In this document: piece by piece, positions 18,082 to 27,648 of the stretch | Layout of the letters: the number at the start of each line of letters is the position of its first letter | How positions within the stretch are numbered: position 1 is the stretch's first letter | Assembly (NCBI RefSeq): GCF_028875915.1 | Contig: NZ_JAPEHW010000005.1 | Location: forward strand, 48,013 to 112,012 | From: Pseudoalteromonas sp. G4 | GTDB taxonomy: Bacteria; Pseudomonadota; Gammaproteobacteria; Enterobacterales; Alteromonadaceae | Length of the DNA: 64,000 bases | Reading direction: 5' to 3' | Notes under the pieces: generated by a model | The model's input: only the letters and a program-made list of their open reading frames with translations | What the model was told of the DNA's origin: nothing | Database searches by the model: none | Position numbers and translations under genes: made by a program

Positions 18082-18564
18082 TTAGTAACCGCCGTTATTC
18101 AGATTATATTTTGGTTTTTCGTGTTTAATTCCTTTTACTGCTTCAGCAACATCAGCAGGCATGTATTCTTCATCATGCTTTGCTAACACTTCAAATGCTT
18201 CAATTACATTTGGTTCAATTAGCACACCCTGTGCAACAATACCCTGACCTTCTCGGAATAAATCTGGAAGAATACCGTGATAACGAATGGTTACTAATGG
18301 ACCGGTATCAATCAGTTTAAACTCTACATCTAACGATTCTTCATTGCGCACAACTGAGCCTGGCACAACCATACCGCCAATGCGCAGTTTTTGACCGACA
18401 AATGGCTTCTCTTTATTAGGCCCTTTACCCTCAATTAGCTCGGATGGAGTATAAAATAGGTTGATGTTTTCTTGTAACGCGTAAAGCGTTAGGCCAATCG
18501 CCGAGCCGATACCCAAAAGCACCGCAATAATGGTAAACATACGTTTTTTACGTCTTGGATTCAC
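18082..18564 (-). CDS. ccmE: Haem chaperone CcmE
   Basis: A 160-residue periplasmic haem carrier with one N-terminal membrane anchor (about 9-29) and an OB-fold. The covalent haem-binding His 130 lies in AKHDEEYMP, with Tyr 134 as expected. CcmE takes haem from CcmC and delivers it to CcmF. It overlaps ccmD by 4 bases and lies 2 bases before ccmF. Confidence 0.96.
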   Translation of the reverse strand: MNPRRKKRMFTIIAVLLGIGSAIGLTLYALQENINLFYTPSELIEGKGPNKEKPFVGQKLRIGGMVVPGSVVRNEESLDVEFKLIDTGPLVTIRYHGILPDLFREGQGIVAQGVLIEPNVIEAFEVLAKHDEEYMPADVAEAVKGIKHEKPKYNLNNGGY

Positions 18565-18761
18565 AGCCCCTGCTCCTTCGCCTTTTTAATACGTGCTTCG
18601 CGCGCAATTTGCGATTTTACATCGTCTAAAATTTTGCCGTGAGTGCGTTTACTCGATATAAAAATACCTAATAAAATCACTGCACATGCCCCATATGAGA
18701 GCCAGACATAAAAGCCATAGCCACCCATCGCGAAAAATTCTGAAAGCGAGTTAAACTGCAT
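18561..18761 (-). CDS. ccmD: Haem exporter adaptor CcmD
   Basis: A 66-residue single-helix protein needed to release holo-CcmE from the CcmABC complex. The typical [16 protein letters not shown] precedes the helix, and a positively charged tail follows. I chose the ATG at 18761 because GGAGGT sits 4 bases upstream; an earlier in-frame GTG overlaps that site. The start lies inside the 3' end of ccmC, so the genes overlap by about 11 bases. Confidence 0.92.
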   Translation of the reverse strand: MQFNSLSEFFAMGGYGFYVWLSYGACAVILLGIFISSKRTHGKILDDVKSQIAREARIKKAKEQGL

Positions 18762-19500
18762 TTTTACCTCCACTCACTAAATTACGCACCCAGGGGCGGT
18801 GCTTTTCTCTTTCTAAAATTTCATTCTTTAAGCGCATTAACACAATAACAGCCATTAAACATGCAAATGCTAAAATATTGATAAGCAAAGGATACAACAT
18901 GCTGCTATCGATTGCTGAACCATCAAACTTGGTAATCGTTGAGCCTTGGTGCAAAGTATTCCACCACTCAACTGAGTAATGAATAATTGGCACATTAACC
19001 ACACCAACCATAGCTAAGATACATGATGCACGACCTGCTGCACCTTTATCTTCAAAAGCGTGATAAAGCGCAATCACACCAATATATAAAAACAGTAAAA
19101 TCAGCATGGTGGTTAAGCGTGCATCCCATACCCACCATGTACCCCACATAGGTTTACCCCATGCAGCACCAGTGATTAAGGCAATTGCGGCAACCGCTGC
19201 ACCCACTGGAGCAATAGCAATTACGGCCAATTCAGCATTTCGGATCTGCCACACCATAGCAATAAATGCGGTAATCGCCATTGAGGTGTAAGCCCCCATT
19301 GACAATATGGCGGAAGGAACATGAATAAAGATAATTCGATAACTGTCTTTTTGTTGATAATCTGCTGGCGCATACGCAAGGCCCCATGTCCAGCCAACTA
19401 TTAAACCAATCACAGCAACGACGGCAAAATACGGCATCAAAGTATTACAAACTTGATAAGCTTTTTCTGCTTTCGCATATGGATGTAACCACTTCCACAT
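18751..19500 (-). CDS. ccmC: Haem delivery protein CcmC
   Basis: A 249-residue inner-membrane protein with six helices that binds haem and passes it to CcmE. The tryptophan-rich motif WGTWWVWD is at 119-126, flanked by conserved histidines in FIHVPSA (His 60) and IHYSVEWWNTLHQG. It lies 2 bases after ccmB and overlaps ccmD. Confidence 0.96.
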   Translation of the reverse strand: MWKWLHPYAKAEKAYQVCNTLMPYFAVVAVIGLIVGWTWGLAYAPADYQQKDSYRIIFIHVPSAILSMGAYTSMAITAFIAMVWQIRNAELAVIAIAPVGAAVAAIALITGAAWGKPMWGTWWVWDARLTTMLILLFLYIGVIALYHAFEDKGAAGRASCILAMVGVVNVPIIHYSVEWWNTLHQGSTITKFDGSAIDSSMLYPLLINILAFACLMAVIVLMRLKNEILEREKHRPWVRNLVSGGKNAV

Positions 19501-19502
19501 AA

Positions 19503-20189
19503 CTAACTCACACTCACTTTTAAAGATGATGAAACGGCAAATGGCGCCAATACACTTGCACCCGCAAGAAGCGCCCCTAATATGGCTAATTGACCAGAGT
19601 AGTCAAGCGACATCGCCCCCGCGTCGATAGCGGATGTCGCAAAAATTAATACTGGAATATATAGTGGCAATACTAACAAGCTAAGTAGTACTCCCCCCTT
19701 TTGTAACCCAACCGTTAACGCCGCACCTATCGCCCCGATTAGGCTTAATAACGGTGTACCAATCAGTAGCGTTAACAAGGTCGCCGTTAACGCTTCACTT
19801 TCTAGGTTGAGCAGTAAAGCAAACATAGGGGTCATTAAAACCAAAGGTAACCCAGTTACAGTCCAATGTGCCGCTATCTTCGCCAACACAGTTAATGATG
19901 TCGGGAATGGGCTCAGCATCATTTGCTCTAACGTACCATCCACGTAGTCATCACGGAACATTTTATCTAAACCTAACATGGTAGACAGCAATGCAGCTAC
20001 CCAAATTATGCCAGGTGCCATGCGCGCTAATAGATTAGGCTCAGGCCCAACGCCTAACGGAAATAAAGTAATCACAATAATAAAAAATAAAACAGGATTA
20101 ATTATTTCTGAGCGCTGACGAAATGCTAACGTAAGGTCTTTTTTATAAATACTTGAAAATAAGCGCCAGTAAGAATCGTGAGTTTTCAT
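19503..20189 (-). CDS. ccmB: ABC transporter permease CcmB
   Basis: A 228-residue membrane subunit of the CcmAB ATPase that frees holo-CcmE from CcmC. It has six hydrophobic helices. Family segments seen are KDLTLAFRQRSEIINP, the ALLSTMLGLDKMFRDDY loop and DGTLEQMMLSP. It abuts ccmA directly with no intergenic base. Confidence 0.95.
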   Translation of the reverse strand: MKTHDSYWRLFSSIYKKDLTLAFRQRSEIINPVLFFIIVITLFPLGVGPEPNLLARMAPGIIWVAALLSTMLGLDKMFRDDYVDGTLEQMMLSPFPTSLTVLAKIAAHWTVTGLPLVLMTPMFALLLNLESEALTATLLTLLIGTPLLSLIGAIGAALTVGLQKGGVLLSLLVLPLYIPVLIFATSAIDAGAMSLDYSGQLAILGALLAGASVLAPFAVSSSLKVSVS

Positions 20190-20810
20190 TTAGAAACGGT
20201 ACTCCAGTACTAAGCGCGACAGCTCCGGGAAATGTTCTGTAAGGTCTTGGTGGCTTGTTAATATAATCGCGCCACCTTGTGCTAAATGTTTTTTGAATTG
20301 TTGCTGTAACAGTACTACACCTTTTTTATCGACCGCAGTAAAGGGTTCATCTAGCATCCAAAGCTTTGCTTTGTTAAGCCAAAGGCGTGCAAGTGCAACA
20401 CGGCGTTGCTGCCCAGCCGAAAGTAATCGGACTGGCACATCTTCAAGGCCAACTAGACCTAATTGCGCCAATACATCGAGAAGATCTTGTCGTGTTTCTA
20501 AACCATGAGTTTCTAGCCAAAAAGCCAGATTTTCAAGTGCGGTTAATTGCCCATTAACGCCAGTTTTATGGCCAATATAAAGTGTGTCGCAAGCAAATTG
20601 TAAATTGTCTTTTGCAATATCCACACCTTGCCACATCACTTTGCCAGATTCAGCACGTACAAAACCAGCTAAAATACGTAATAGCGAGGTTTTACCTGCA
20701 CCATTTTGCCCTTCTAACTGGACAATTTGCCCTTGATGTAATTCAAAAGAGAGATCTTCAAACAAACATCTATCTTGCCGAACGCAGCAAATTGAATCTA
20801 CTTTTAACAA
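20190..20810 (-). CDS. ccmA: ABC transporter ATPase CcmA
   Basis: A 206-residue ATPase subunit of the haem-chaperone release complex. Walker A is GQNGAGKT (34-41), the signature is LSAGQQRRVALARL, and Walker B is LWMLDEPFTA. It is the first gene of the ccmABCDEFGHI operon; the 106-base gap to the divergent FliK-like gene must hold both promoters. Confidence 0.95.
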   Translation of the reverse strand: MLKVDSICCVRQDRCLFEDLSFELHQGQIVQLEGQNGAGKTSLLRILAGFVRAESGKVMWQGVDIAKDNLQFACDTLYIGHKTGVNGQLTALENLAFWLETHGLETRQDLLDVLAQLGLVGLEDVPVRLLSAGQQRRVALARLWLNKAKLWMLDEPFTAVDKKGVVLLQQQFKKHLAQGGAIILTSHQDLTEHFPELSRLVLEYRF

Positions 20811-20916
20811 GTTTAACTATCTCTCGACCTAAAATTGGGCATTAGTCTAACATAATGGTATTGTAAAACGTAATCTCCTCGACAAGAGAAATTGGCAATA
20901 GCTTGATTTAAAACAG

Positions 20917-23097
20917 ATGACAGATATCCAATCTCTGCTAAATATTGTATCTACCCCAAGTAATGAGCTTGAGCAAAGCACGTTATCTCAACTTACGCAA
21001 AGCCAATTAACGCAGGTAAAACAGCTACAACAACTTTTACAACAACTGAATTTACCGCCTAAAGCAAGCCAACAACTTATTAGCGCATTAATGAAGGAGA
21101 CTGTGAACGTTACTAACCTCTCTGTAACGGACAATAAATTATCTTTCACGCTATCACAATTAACACCAAAACTAGTTGAATTGACGATCCCTTCTCAGCC
21201 ACTGCAATTACAAACAGATAAAGCACAACTGTCAGTGAAAACAAACTTGAGTGAACTTCTAATAAATCTGCCAAAACAGAGCATTAAGTTGCCACATCAA
21301 GTTATTTTTCAACTTTTTAAGCTTGCAACAAATAGTGCAGAAACAACGCAAGGCAAGTTTGCAATACCTGCCCAAATCACAAATTTAGATAAACATCTGT
21401 TGGTAAAGGCAAATCATGTGGCAATATCAGCCGAATTGCCTAAAAGTCTTGCAAGCTTAGTGAAACATCAGCAGCCGGCAATTATTGAAGTTGAGAGTAA
21501 ACGCGAGCAATTAAGTTTAAATATTAAACTTGATAAGCACAGCCAACCGGTGCAATCACAAGTATTACCAATTAAAAAGGCTATCGAGCTTGTAAAACTG
21601 CAATCACCTCTTTTACAGTTTGATGCGAAGAAGACACCTGCACTTAGTATTAATAACAGCCCTGTAGTACTAACAAATATCCCCCAAGTTATCACAAATC
21701 AAAAGCTTACATTTAATCTTAATAACCTAGGTGATAAAGCAGTATTAAATCTGCCATCGCAAGTATTTAAGGTAGCGCTCAACACCTCTCAATCCCCATT
21801 AAAAATTGCACCGCGAGAATTGATTTCTGCGCCTCAATTAGCAGTAAAAGAACTGCCAATCATAAATAGTGTGAACGCGACGCAAAAAAGCTTTAGCCAA
21901 TCAGTTATAGCACCAATGTTAGCAAGTATTAAAGCCGTTTTGTTTGAACGAAGTATCACGCTAAATCATGCAACTAAAGGGAGTGTAAATTTGCCAAAGC
22001 TTGATATAACAAACACTCTACAAATAGCTGATTCTTCTATAAAGCAGGATGTTACACCTTCAAAATTACCATTATTAACAGCAATTTCCGAAAGCCAGCA
22101 AAAAGCAGCAGTTTATAGCAGACCAGTTAGAGCAGCTTTACTACAGCATCAAGACACAGATAATTCAAAAGGAGATATAACGACTCGCGTTAAAGCCAAT
22201 GTCGATATAGCAAAACCAACCCAATTATCGTTAGAAGCAATTGCAAAGCAAAACCCTTTGCATACCTTAGCGACACAACTTAATAAAACAGCAGCATCTC
22301 CTCTATTGCCCGAAGCATTAACCAAATTGGTTAATTCAGCCTTCAGTAGGATGATAAATGAGTCAACAGCCTTGCAACCCGTTGTGATGCAAATAAAATC
22401 AATCATTGCACCAGCACAAATTACGCAATTTGACTCCTTGCAAACACCCATTGGTATAATTGAACACGCTAAGATTTCCCTTGCCGCAAATGGTTTATTA
22501 CAACAAAACAATCTCGTGAGCGAACAGCAAGGAAAGTTAGAAAATTTACTGCCATTATTGCTCAGCTTAACAAAGGGATTACAGAATAAAAAAGAAAGTA
22601 AGTCACTTAAGGGACAGTTAACACTGCCGGGTGCTTTACAAAAAAGCTTGAGTGACAACTTAACGTCACTGCAAAAAAACTTACAAGGCACTTTTCAGTC
22701 AAGTTCACAGCAAGCCTCAAATAATGAACAGCCCCTAGTAAATATCCAATTTGCTTTACCACAACAACAAACAGAAAAACTTACCACGACGCCAATTACC
22801 ATCGAGCAAGAACAGCGTAAAATGAGTAATGGTGAGGTTGTTTCTATTTGGCATATAAACTTGGCATTTGAAATTGAGAATTACATTTTAAATATTGGAG
22901 CAGAGCTTAATAAACAGCAGTTAGCACTAAATTTTAGCTCTGACAGCGCAGCACTAATAAACAAAGCAAAAACGCAAGCACAGTTACTTGAACAAAAGTT
23001 AACGCAGCATGGTATTGAAATTTTAAGCAGCGAGTTTAACTTAACTGAGCAGCATCAGCTTAAGACCCGCTCTGGCATAGTGAATATTAAGGTTTAA
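20917..23097 (+). CDS. FliK-like hook-length control family protein
   Basis: A 726-residue protein rich in Gln, Leu, Lys, Ser and Asn, with long low-complexity stretches and no membrane helix. Only the last 90 residues look folded and resemble the FliK C-terminal domain: VSIWHINLAFEIENYIL, then an LALNFSSDSAALINKAK segment and a short beta tail. It is paired with the next gene, an FlhB C-terminal-domain-like protein, with one base between stop and start. That mirrors the FliK-FlhB specificity-switch partnership. A separate canonical fliK is present at 42969-44978, so this is a second, paralogous pair. The family link is good; function as a hook ruler is not shown. Confidence 0.75.
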   Translation: MTDIQSLLNIVSTPSNELEQSTLSQLTQSQLTQVKQLQQLLQQLNLPPKASQQLISALMKETVNVTNLSVTDNKLSFTLSQLTPKLVELTIPSQPLQLQTDKAQLSVKTNLSELLINLPKQSIKLPHQVIFQLFKLATNSAETTQGKFAIPAQITNLDKHLLVKANHVAISAELPKSLASLVKHQQPAIIEVESKREQLSLNIKLDKHSQPVQSQVLPIKKAIELVKLQSPLLQFDAKKTPALSINNSPVVLTNIPQVITNQKLTFNLNNLGDKAVLNLPSQVFKVALNTSQSPLKIAPRELISAPQLAVKELPIINSVNATQKSFSQSVIAPMLASIKAVLFERSITLNHATKGSVNLPKLDITNTLQIADSSIKQDVTPSKLPLLTAISESQQKAAVYSRPVRAALLQHQDTDNSKGDITTRVKANVDIAKPTQLSLEAIAKQNPLHTLATQLNKTAASPLLPEALTKLVNSAFSRMINESTALQPVVMQIKSIIAPAQITQFDSLQTPIGIIEHAKISLAANGLLQQNNLVSEQQGKLENLLPLLLSLTKGLQNKKESKSLKGQLTLPGALQKSLSDNLTSLQKNLQGTFQSSSQQASNNEQPLVNIQFALPQQQTEKLTTTPITIEQEQRKMSNGEVVSIWHINLAFEIENYILNIGAELNKQQLALNFSSDSAALINKAKTQAQLLEQKLTQHGIEILSSEFNLTEQHQLKTRSGIVNIKV

Positions 23098-23098
23098 T

Positions 23099-23398
23099 AT
23101 GACAACACAAAAATCAGCAATAGGCCTTTTCTATGATGGGCAAGGCGCACCTGAAGTAAGCAGTAAGGGCTTCGATGAGTTAGCCGAGCACATTATTCAG
23201 TATGCAAAAGACAACGATATTTTATTACATCAAGATGCAGCATTAGCAACTAGCTTAGCTAACCTAGAAATTGGTCAGCAAATTCCTGAAGAGCTGTATT
23301 ATGTGATTGCTGAATTGATTGCGTTTTCTTATGTATTACAAGGTAAATTTCCACCAGGGTGGCAGGCGTTACATAACAAATTGGATGTAAAAGCCTAG
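23099..23398 (+). CDS. FlhB cytoplasmic-domain-like protein (FlhB2 type)
   Basis: A 99-residue soluble protein matching the C-terminal half of the FlhB/YscU cytoplasmic domain after the NPTH cleavage point. AIGLFYDGQGAPEV aligns with AVALKYDTEKAGAPIV of the full FlhB in this window, and the EIGQQIPEELYYVIAE block aligns with EIGQQIPEQLFVAVAQ. No membrane segment and no NPTH are present. It starts one base after the FliK-like gene, so translation is coupled. Known from many polar flagellates beside cheW/ccm; it can substitute for the FlhB C-terminal fragment in some species. Confidence 0.85.
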   Translation: MTTQKSAIGLFYDGQGAPEVSSKGFDELAEHIIQYAKDNDILLHQDAALATSLANLEIGQQIPEELYYVIAELIAFSYVLQGKFPPGWQALHNKLDVKA

Positions 23399-23434
23399 AA
23401 AATTTTGACCTTTTCGGTCTAATCACTAGGCTTT
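23390..23434. terminator. Branched hairpin between convergent genes
   Basis: AAAGCCTAG at 23390-23398 can pair with CTAGGCTTT at 23426-23434, and the loop holds a small GACC/GGTC hairpin at 23407-23419. It lies between the FlhB-like gene and the minus-strand DUF2802 gene. Terminator function is inferred from position only. Confidence 0.4.
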
Positions 23435-23445
23435 AATTTGGCATG

Positions 23446-23844
23446 TTACCCTTCTTTTTGGTGAAGCGTAAAAAGTAGTTCGGCTTCTGCTCGCGGTAAT
23501 TCACATTCGCGAATAACTTCCTCGATGTCAGCGCCTAACTCAATCATCTTAACTGCACGAGAATAAATTTTTGATTCTGGATCAGCAAGTTGAATATCTT
23601 GCTGTTTTTGCTTTAGCTCTTGTGCTTCTGATTGTAGCTCCATTACATGTTTACCAATTTTAAGTAAACCTGAACGGATCTCTTCTATTTCATTTTTATT
23701 AATTGTTTGTTGTTTTACTAATTGTGACTCGCTGTCTTTGTGTGTTTTTTGTACCTGCTTTAAGCGTGACAAAGCGCTAAACGCAATCATGCAGGCACAA
23801 ATTGCAACACACAGAGCAACTATCGAGATAATCTGCCAAATCAT
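23446..23844 (-). CDS. DUF2802-type membrane-anchored coiled-coil protein
   Basis: A 132-residue protein with one N-terminal helix (about 3-25), a charged coiled-coil region (30-90, with KHVMELQSEAQELKQKQ) and a C-terminal helix-turn-helix-like segment ELGADIEEVIRECELPRAEAELL. This matches DUF2802 proteins that follow cheW in polar-flagellum loci. Its start overlaps the cheW stop. The role is unknown; the position as last gene of the chemotaxis operon suggests a link to motility. Confidence 0.78.
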   Translation of the reverse strand: MIWQIISIVALCVAICACMIAFSALSRLKQVQKTHKDSESQLVKQQTINKNEIEEIRSGLLKIGKHVMELQSEAQELKQKQQDIQLADPESKIYSRAVKMIELGADIEEVIRECELPRAEAELLFTLHQKEG

Positions 23845-24338
23845 TAGAAATTACTTAGCTCATCCCACTCTTCATCGCTTAGTAACTTATTCAAATCAAC
23901 TAAGATTAGTAACTCACCATCACGGTTAGAAACACCTTGAATAAATTTCGCACTTTCTTCTGTACCGATGTTTGGCGCACTGTCAATTTCTGAACTGCGT
24001 AAGTAAACTACTTCGGCAACGCTATCAACCAAAATACCAATCACTTGTTTTTCTGCTTCAATAATCACAATACGTGAATTATCGGTAACTTCAGCACTGT
24101 TTAAGCCAAAACGTGTGCGTGTATCAATAACCGTTACAACGTTACCGCGTAAGTTGATAATACCCAGTACATAAACAGGAGCACCCGGTACCGGAGCAAT
24201 TTCACTATAACGAAGCACTTCTTGTACTTGCATTACATTGATACCGTACGTTTCATCTCCTAAGTGAAACGTCACCCATTGCAAAACTTCATCATTCACG
24301 TCGGCTGCATTTGACGAAAGAACTCTTTCTTCACTCAT
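23844..24338 (-). CDS. cheW: Chemotaxis coupling protein CheW
   Basis: A 164-residue adaptor linking chemoreceptors to the CheA kinase. The CheW fold spans most of the protein: LQWVTFHLGDETYGINVMQV, the receptor-binding INLRGNVVTVIDTRTRFG segment, and a C-terminal GELLILVDLNKLLS. A strong TAGGAG ribosome site precedes the ATG. It lies 59 bases after the ParP-like gene and touches the DUF2802 gene. Confidence 0.95.
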   Translation of the reverse strand: MSEERVLSSNAADVNDEVLQWVTFHLGDETYGINVMQVQEVLRYSEIAPVPGAPVYVLGIINLRGNVVTVIDTRTRFGLNSAEVTDNSRIVIIEAEKQVIGILVDSVAEVVYLRSSEIDSAPNIGTEESAKFIQGVSNRDGELLILVDLNKLLSDEEWDELSNF

Positions 24339-24397
24339 TTTTTAGCTCCTATCCAATGTGGATATGTGTTAACTGCGACTAACTTAACGATATTGCA

Positions 24398-25126
24398 TTA
24401 CGCATTATCGTCTTGGCTATCTAAACCTTGATCTAACAATTCAGTCATTGCCGATACATTAATTAAAGCACACATTTTCTCTTTAATTAATCCGGCAAGC
24501 CATGGCCTGCGGCCAGCTTTATCACGCCATTTAATATCTTGGTGCGATAAACTAACATTATCGATTAAACGCTCGGCTAACAGCCCCCAGTTAGATTCAC
24601 CTAACATTATAAGATACTGATAGTTTAGCGCTTCTTCTAACTTTTTGTTATATTTTTCTGGCATTACCCAACGCGCTGAATCAACAACATTGAGTTTTTC
24701 TTCACGGTGTAACATTACACCTTTAAACCAGACTGGCTTGCCAAACAGTTGATTTATTTCACCTAATTGATAAATTCCACCAAGAGATTTAAGTGGAACC
24801 GCAAGTGTTAGGCCTGCAACTTCAAAATAAAGTGCTTGGAATTCATCGGCATTAAAGCTCTCATCTTGAGTACGAAGTGGTGGTAATGCGACTTCAACCG
24901 CTTCGACGAATTCGCTACTAGTAACTTCTTCAATAATGGGCTTAGCAGGTGCTACCGGTGCTTTAATAGGTTGCGCAATTGACTTTTGATGCTCTGCCGC
25001 TTTAACTTCAACATCGCTCAATAGATTTTCAACAGGGCTTACAATATTTTCAGATGACTCTTCTTGTAACAGCGCATCTAAATATTGTTTCATGACCTTT
25101 TCATTAGCAAATAACTGCTTAGTCAT
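24398..25126 (-). CDS. CheW-domain protein, ParP-like polar chemotaxis array protein
   Basis: A 242-residue protein with a proline- and glutamate-rich N-terminal linker (1-90) and a divergent CheW-like domain (about 95-235) ending WLAGLIKEKMCALINVSAM. In vibrios the corresponding gene, between parC and cheW, encodes ParP, which ties CheA to the polar anchor ParC and stabilises signalling arrays. The same order is seen here: parC-type ATPase immediately upstream (8-base overlap) and cheW downstream. The ParP assignment rests on gene order and domain layout. Confidence 0.78.
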   Translation of the reverse strand: MTKQLFANEKVMKQYLDALLQEESSENIVSPVENLLSDVEVKAAEHQKSIAQPIKAPVAPAKPIIEEVTSSEFVEAVEVALPPLRTQDESFNADEFQALYFEVAGLTLAVPLKSLGGIYQLGEINQLFGKPVWFKGVMLHREEKLNVVDSARWVMPEKYNKKLEEALNYQYLIMLGESNWGLLAERLIDNVSLSHQDIKWRDKAGRRPWLAGLIKEKMCALINVSAMTELLDQGLDSQDDNA

Positions 25127-25895
25127 CCCTTGCCCCTTCTAAGTGCTCAAGCAATGACGTGTATGCAAATACCCCTCGAGATTTAGGGCAGTATTGATGC
25201 GGCGCTTGCATAGCAAGACTTGCATCTCTTAACTTAGTATCTACTGGCACAACACCAGGCCAGACTTTCTCACCATATAAGGCGCGTAACTTTTTATACG
25301 CTTCTAAGGAAGCTTTTGTGCGTTTATCATACATGGTTGGCACAATGGTGAAGTTATAAGATTTATTCTGCGAACTTTGCATTAACTCCATGGTTCGCAT
25401 CATGCGATCTAAGCCTTTAAGGGCTAAAAACTCTGTTTGCACAGGAATTAAAACGCGATTACATGCAGCAAGGGCATTCACCATCAGCACCCCAAGCACA
25501 GGCGGGCAATCGAGAATTGCAATATCATATTCATCACTTATTTTATCAAGGGCATTGCGTAAAATAAGCCCCATACCGCTTTTTTTACCAAGGCTTCTAT
25601 CGAGAGTGGCAATGGCCATTGTCGCTGGAAGAATATCTAAGTTATCAACGCCTGAAGGACATAAAGACTGCAAAATTTCTTCCCGAGCCATTGCTTTGCC
25701 ACGTGTAAAAATATCAAATACGCTAACTTCTAGCTCTTCAGAATCAATACCGAAATAATAGGTCAAGGATGCATGTGGGTCGGTATCTATCAGCAAAACA
25801 CGCTTTCCTCGCGAAGCAAGTAAGCCTCCCAAGGTCACTGTTGTGGTGGTTTTACCTACACCACCTTTTTGGTTTGCTACCGTCCAAATTTTCAA
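25119..25895 (-). CDS. ParA-like ATPase, ParC type (polar placement of chemotaxis arrays)
   Basis: A 258-residue ParA/MinD-superfamily ATPase. The deviant Walker A KGGVGKTTTTVTLG lies at 10-23, with DTDPHASLTYYFG following and the ILDCPPVLG motif near 133. The location between motD and the CheW-domain gene is that of ParC in Vibrio and of related ParA proteins in Pseudomonas and Shewanella chemotaxis operons, where it recruits chemotaxis arrays to the old pole. It overlaps the ParP-like gene by 8 bases. Plasmid partition is unlikely because no parB or parS accompanies it. Confidence 0.85.
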   Translation of the reverse strand: MKIWTVANQKGGVGKTTTTVTLGGLLASRGKRVLLIDTDPHASLTYYFGIDSEELEVSVFDIFTRGKAMAREEILQSLCPSGVDNLDILPATMAIATLDRSLGKKSGMGLILRNALDKISDEYDIAILDCPPVLGVLMVNALAACNRVLIPVQTEFLALKGLDRMMRTMELMQSSQNKSYNFTIVPTMYDKRTKASLEAYKKLRALYGEKVWPGVVPVDTKLRDASLAMQAPHQYCPKSRGVFAYTSLLEHLEGARDD

Positions 25896-25903
25896 TTCAG
25901 TAC

Positions 25904-26875
25904 CTATTGTTGTTCTTGTTCTCTGGTTGTAATGCGGATCCCGCCATTTGGCAATTGGATTACCTTAAGTGTATCGTCTTGAGTTGCTTGTTGCTTTAAT
26001 TTTTCAATTTGTAATTCTGTATTCTTAGCCGATGCATTTTGTGATTCAGCTTCATCATTTTCTGGCAGCGCATATTTCGAAATAGCAATCACAACCTTAC
26101 GGTTTTGCTGACGACCCTCTTCTGTCTCATTATCACTAAACGGTGAATGCTGCCCATACCCTTCAATTGCCATTCTTGCAGAAGTCACTCCGAGGTATTC
26201 CAACCACACAAGTACCTCAGTTGCTCTTGCAACAGACAAATGCCAATTAGAGCGAAAAATTTCATTGTTTATAGGTAAGTTATCGGTATAGCCACGAATT
26301 CTTAAGTAGTTACGATTAGCTGTTAAAATTGGTAACAATGACCTTAGAACATCTCTAGCACGCTCAGTAGCAACTGCGCTACCACTAGCAAATAATAAAC
26401 TTGAGCTTAATTCTATTGTAAGCCAATCCATATCTTTTTCTAAAAGGGCTTGCCCTGTTTCTAACTCATCAGATATGGCCTTTTTAAGTTCATCTTCTAA
26501 TGAATCAAGTGGCTGACCTAAATATTTTTGTGTTAGGTTGCTTAGTTCTCCACGCCCATCGACAATTTCAGGTCCTTTTTCTTCATTTACAATACTAATG
26601 CCATGCAAATTACTATCAACATTCGGTTCGTTACCATTTAATAACCCTTCGCCTGTTACACCCGTACCATCAGCTTTGACAAATTTGTCGTTAGATTTAA
26701 AAACATGAGAAATGGTATCGGATAACACTGAGAACTTTTCTTCTTCAATTATCGCCATTGCATACATTACCACAAACAAGGCAAACATCAGCGTCATATA
26801 ATCGGCATACGAGACTAACCATCTGTGGCTGCTATCGTTGTGCTCTGGCTTTTTTAATTGCTTAAACCGCGCCAT
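25904..26875 (-). CDS. motD: Flagellar stator protein MotD (MotB family)
   Basis: A 323-residue stator subunit. The single helix contains SYADYMTLMFALFVVMYA with the essential ion-binding Asp 25, followed by a linker region and a C-terminal OmpA-type peptidoglycan-binding domain (about 150-270, with LRIRGYTDNLPINN and SVARATEVLVWL). A long charged tail follows the OmpA domain. It lies 5 bases after motC. In Pseudomonas-type loci MotCD forms a second stator; other stator genes could exist elsewhere. Ion type cannot be read reliably. Confidence 0.9.
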   Translation of the reverse strand: MARFKQLKKPEHNDSSHRWLVSYADYMTLMFALFVVMYAMAIIEEEKFSVLSDTISHVFKSNDKFVKADGTGVTGEGLLNGNEPNVDSNLHGISIVNEEKGPEIVDGRGELSNLTQKYLGQPLDSLEDELKKAISDELETGQALLEKDMDWLTIELSSSLLFASGSAVATERARDVLRSLLPILTANRNYLRIRGYTDNLPINNEIFRSNWHLSVARATEVLVWLEYLGVTSARMAIEGYGQHSPFSDNETEEGRQQNRKVVIAISKYALPENDEAESQNASAKNTELQIEKLKQQATQDDTLKVIQLPNGGIRITTREQEQQ

Positions 26876-26880
26876 AAAGA

Positions 26881-27648
26881 TTACCGAAACAATGAACTAT
26901 TATTTTTTTCTATTAAATACGCCGATAACTTTTGTTCAATCAAATTAGGCGAATCGCCTTGTAAAATACAATACATCCCCTCTGCAAGCATTTGGTGGTA
27001 ACGACAATGCTCATCAACTAAATTTGCCAGTTTATTGGCTATCGGAATATAAATTAGGTTTGCAAAACCAACACCATAAATTGTCGCCACAAATGCTGTT
27101 GCAATGCCTGCACCTAACATATCCGGCTGCTGTATAAAATTCATAGCCTGAATTAAACCAAGTACAGCACCTAATATTCCGAGTGTCGGGCTATATCCAC
27201 CCATTGCATGATAAACTTGACTGGATTCGTGAAGAGCATGGCGTCTTTGCAAAATTTCATTTTCCATAGTGTCAAAAAACTGTTGCTCTTCACTGCCATC
27301 AACAAGAAGGTTCAAACCTTTAGAGACAAAATAATCTTTCTCATCTATGGCTAAATTCTCAAGAGAAAGATAGCCATCATGACGGACTTTAGCCGCCCAA
27401 CTTTTTACCTGTTCAATGCCTTTTTGAAAATCATGCATTGGCGGTTTAAACACCCAAGGTAACATTTTAATAGCAGTGGAAAATTGGTATTTCGTAGCTT
27501 GTAGCATCACTGCGCCAATCGTACCACCAAATACTATGATAAACGCTGAAAGATCAAATAAATTACCCAGTACACCACCTTCAATAGTGTACCCAAGCGC
27601 AATTGCTACAAACGCTAAAATTGCGCCAAAAATGGCGAGTTTATCCAC
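26881..27648 (-). CDS. motC: Flagellar stator protein MotC (MotA family)
   Basis: A 255-residue four-helix stator protein that converts ion flow to torque against FliG. Helices lie at about 3-20, 30-50, 150-170 and 180-200; the [21 protein letters not shown] and [16 protein letters not shown] segments are typical. The start is a GTG inside the 3' end of the cheB frame, an 8-base overlap. The pairing with motD and the operon position support the MotC name over MotA. Confidence 0.9.
   Translation of the reverse strand: MDKLAIFGAILAFVAIALGYTIEGGVLGNLFDLSAFIIVFGGTIGAVMLQATKYQFSTAIKMLPWVFKPPMHDFQKGIEQVKSWAAKVRHDGYLSLENLAIDEKDYFVSKGLNLLVDGSEEQQFFDTMENEILQRRHALHESSQVYHAMGGYSPTLGILGAVLGLIQAMNFIQQPDMLGAGIATAFVATIYGVGFANLIYIPIANKLANLVDEHCRYHQMLAEGMYCILQGDSPNLIEQKLSAYLIEKNNSSLFR

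Noticed and set aside
22149..22691. 180-residue open frame antisense to the FliK-like gene
   Set aside because: Composition is a mirror of the low-complexity coding strand (cysteine-, serine- and leucine-rich), no ribosome site, and no family pattern.
25119..25895. Plasmid or chromosome partition ParA
   Set aside because: No parB or parS nearby, and the gene lies between motD and cheW-type genes as ParC-type chemotaxis ATPases do.
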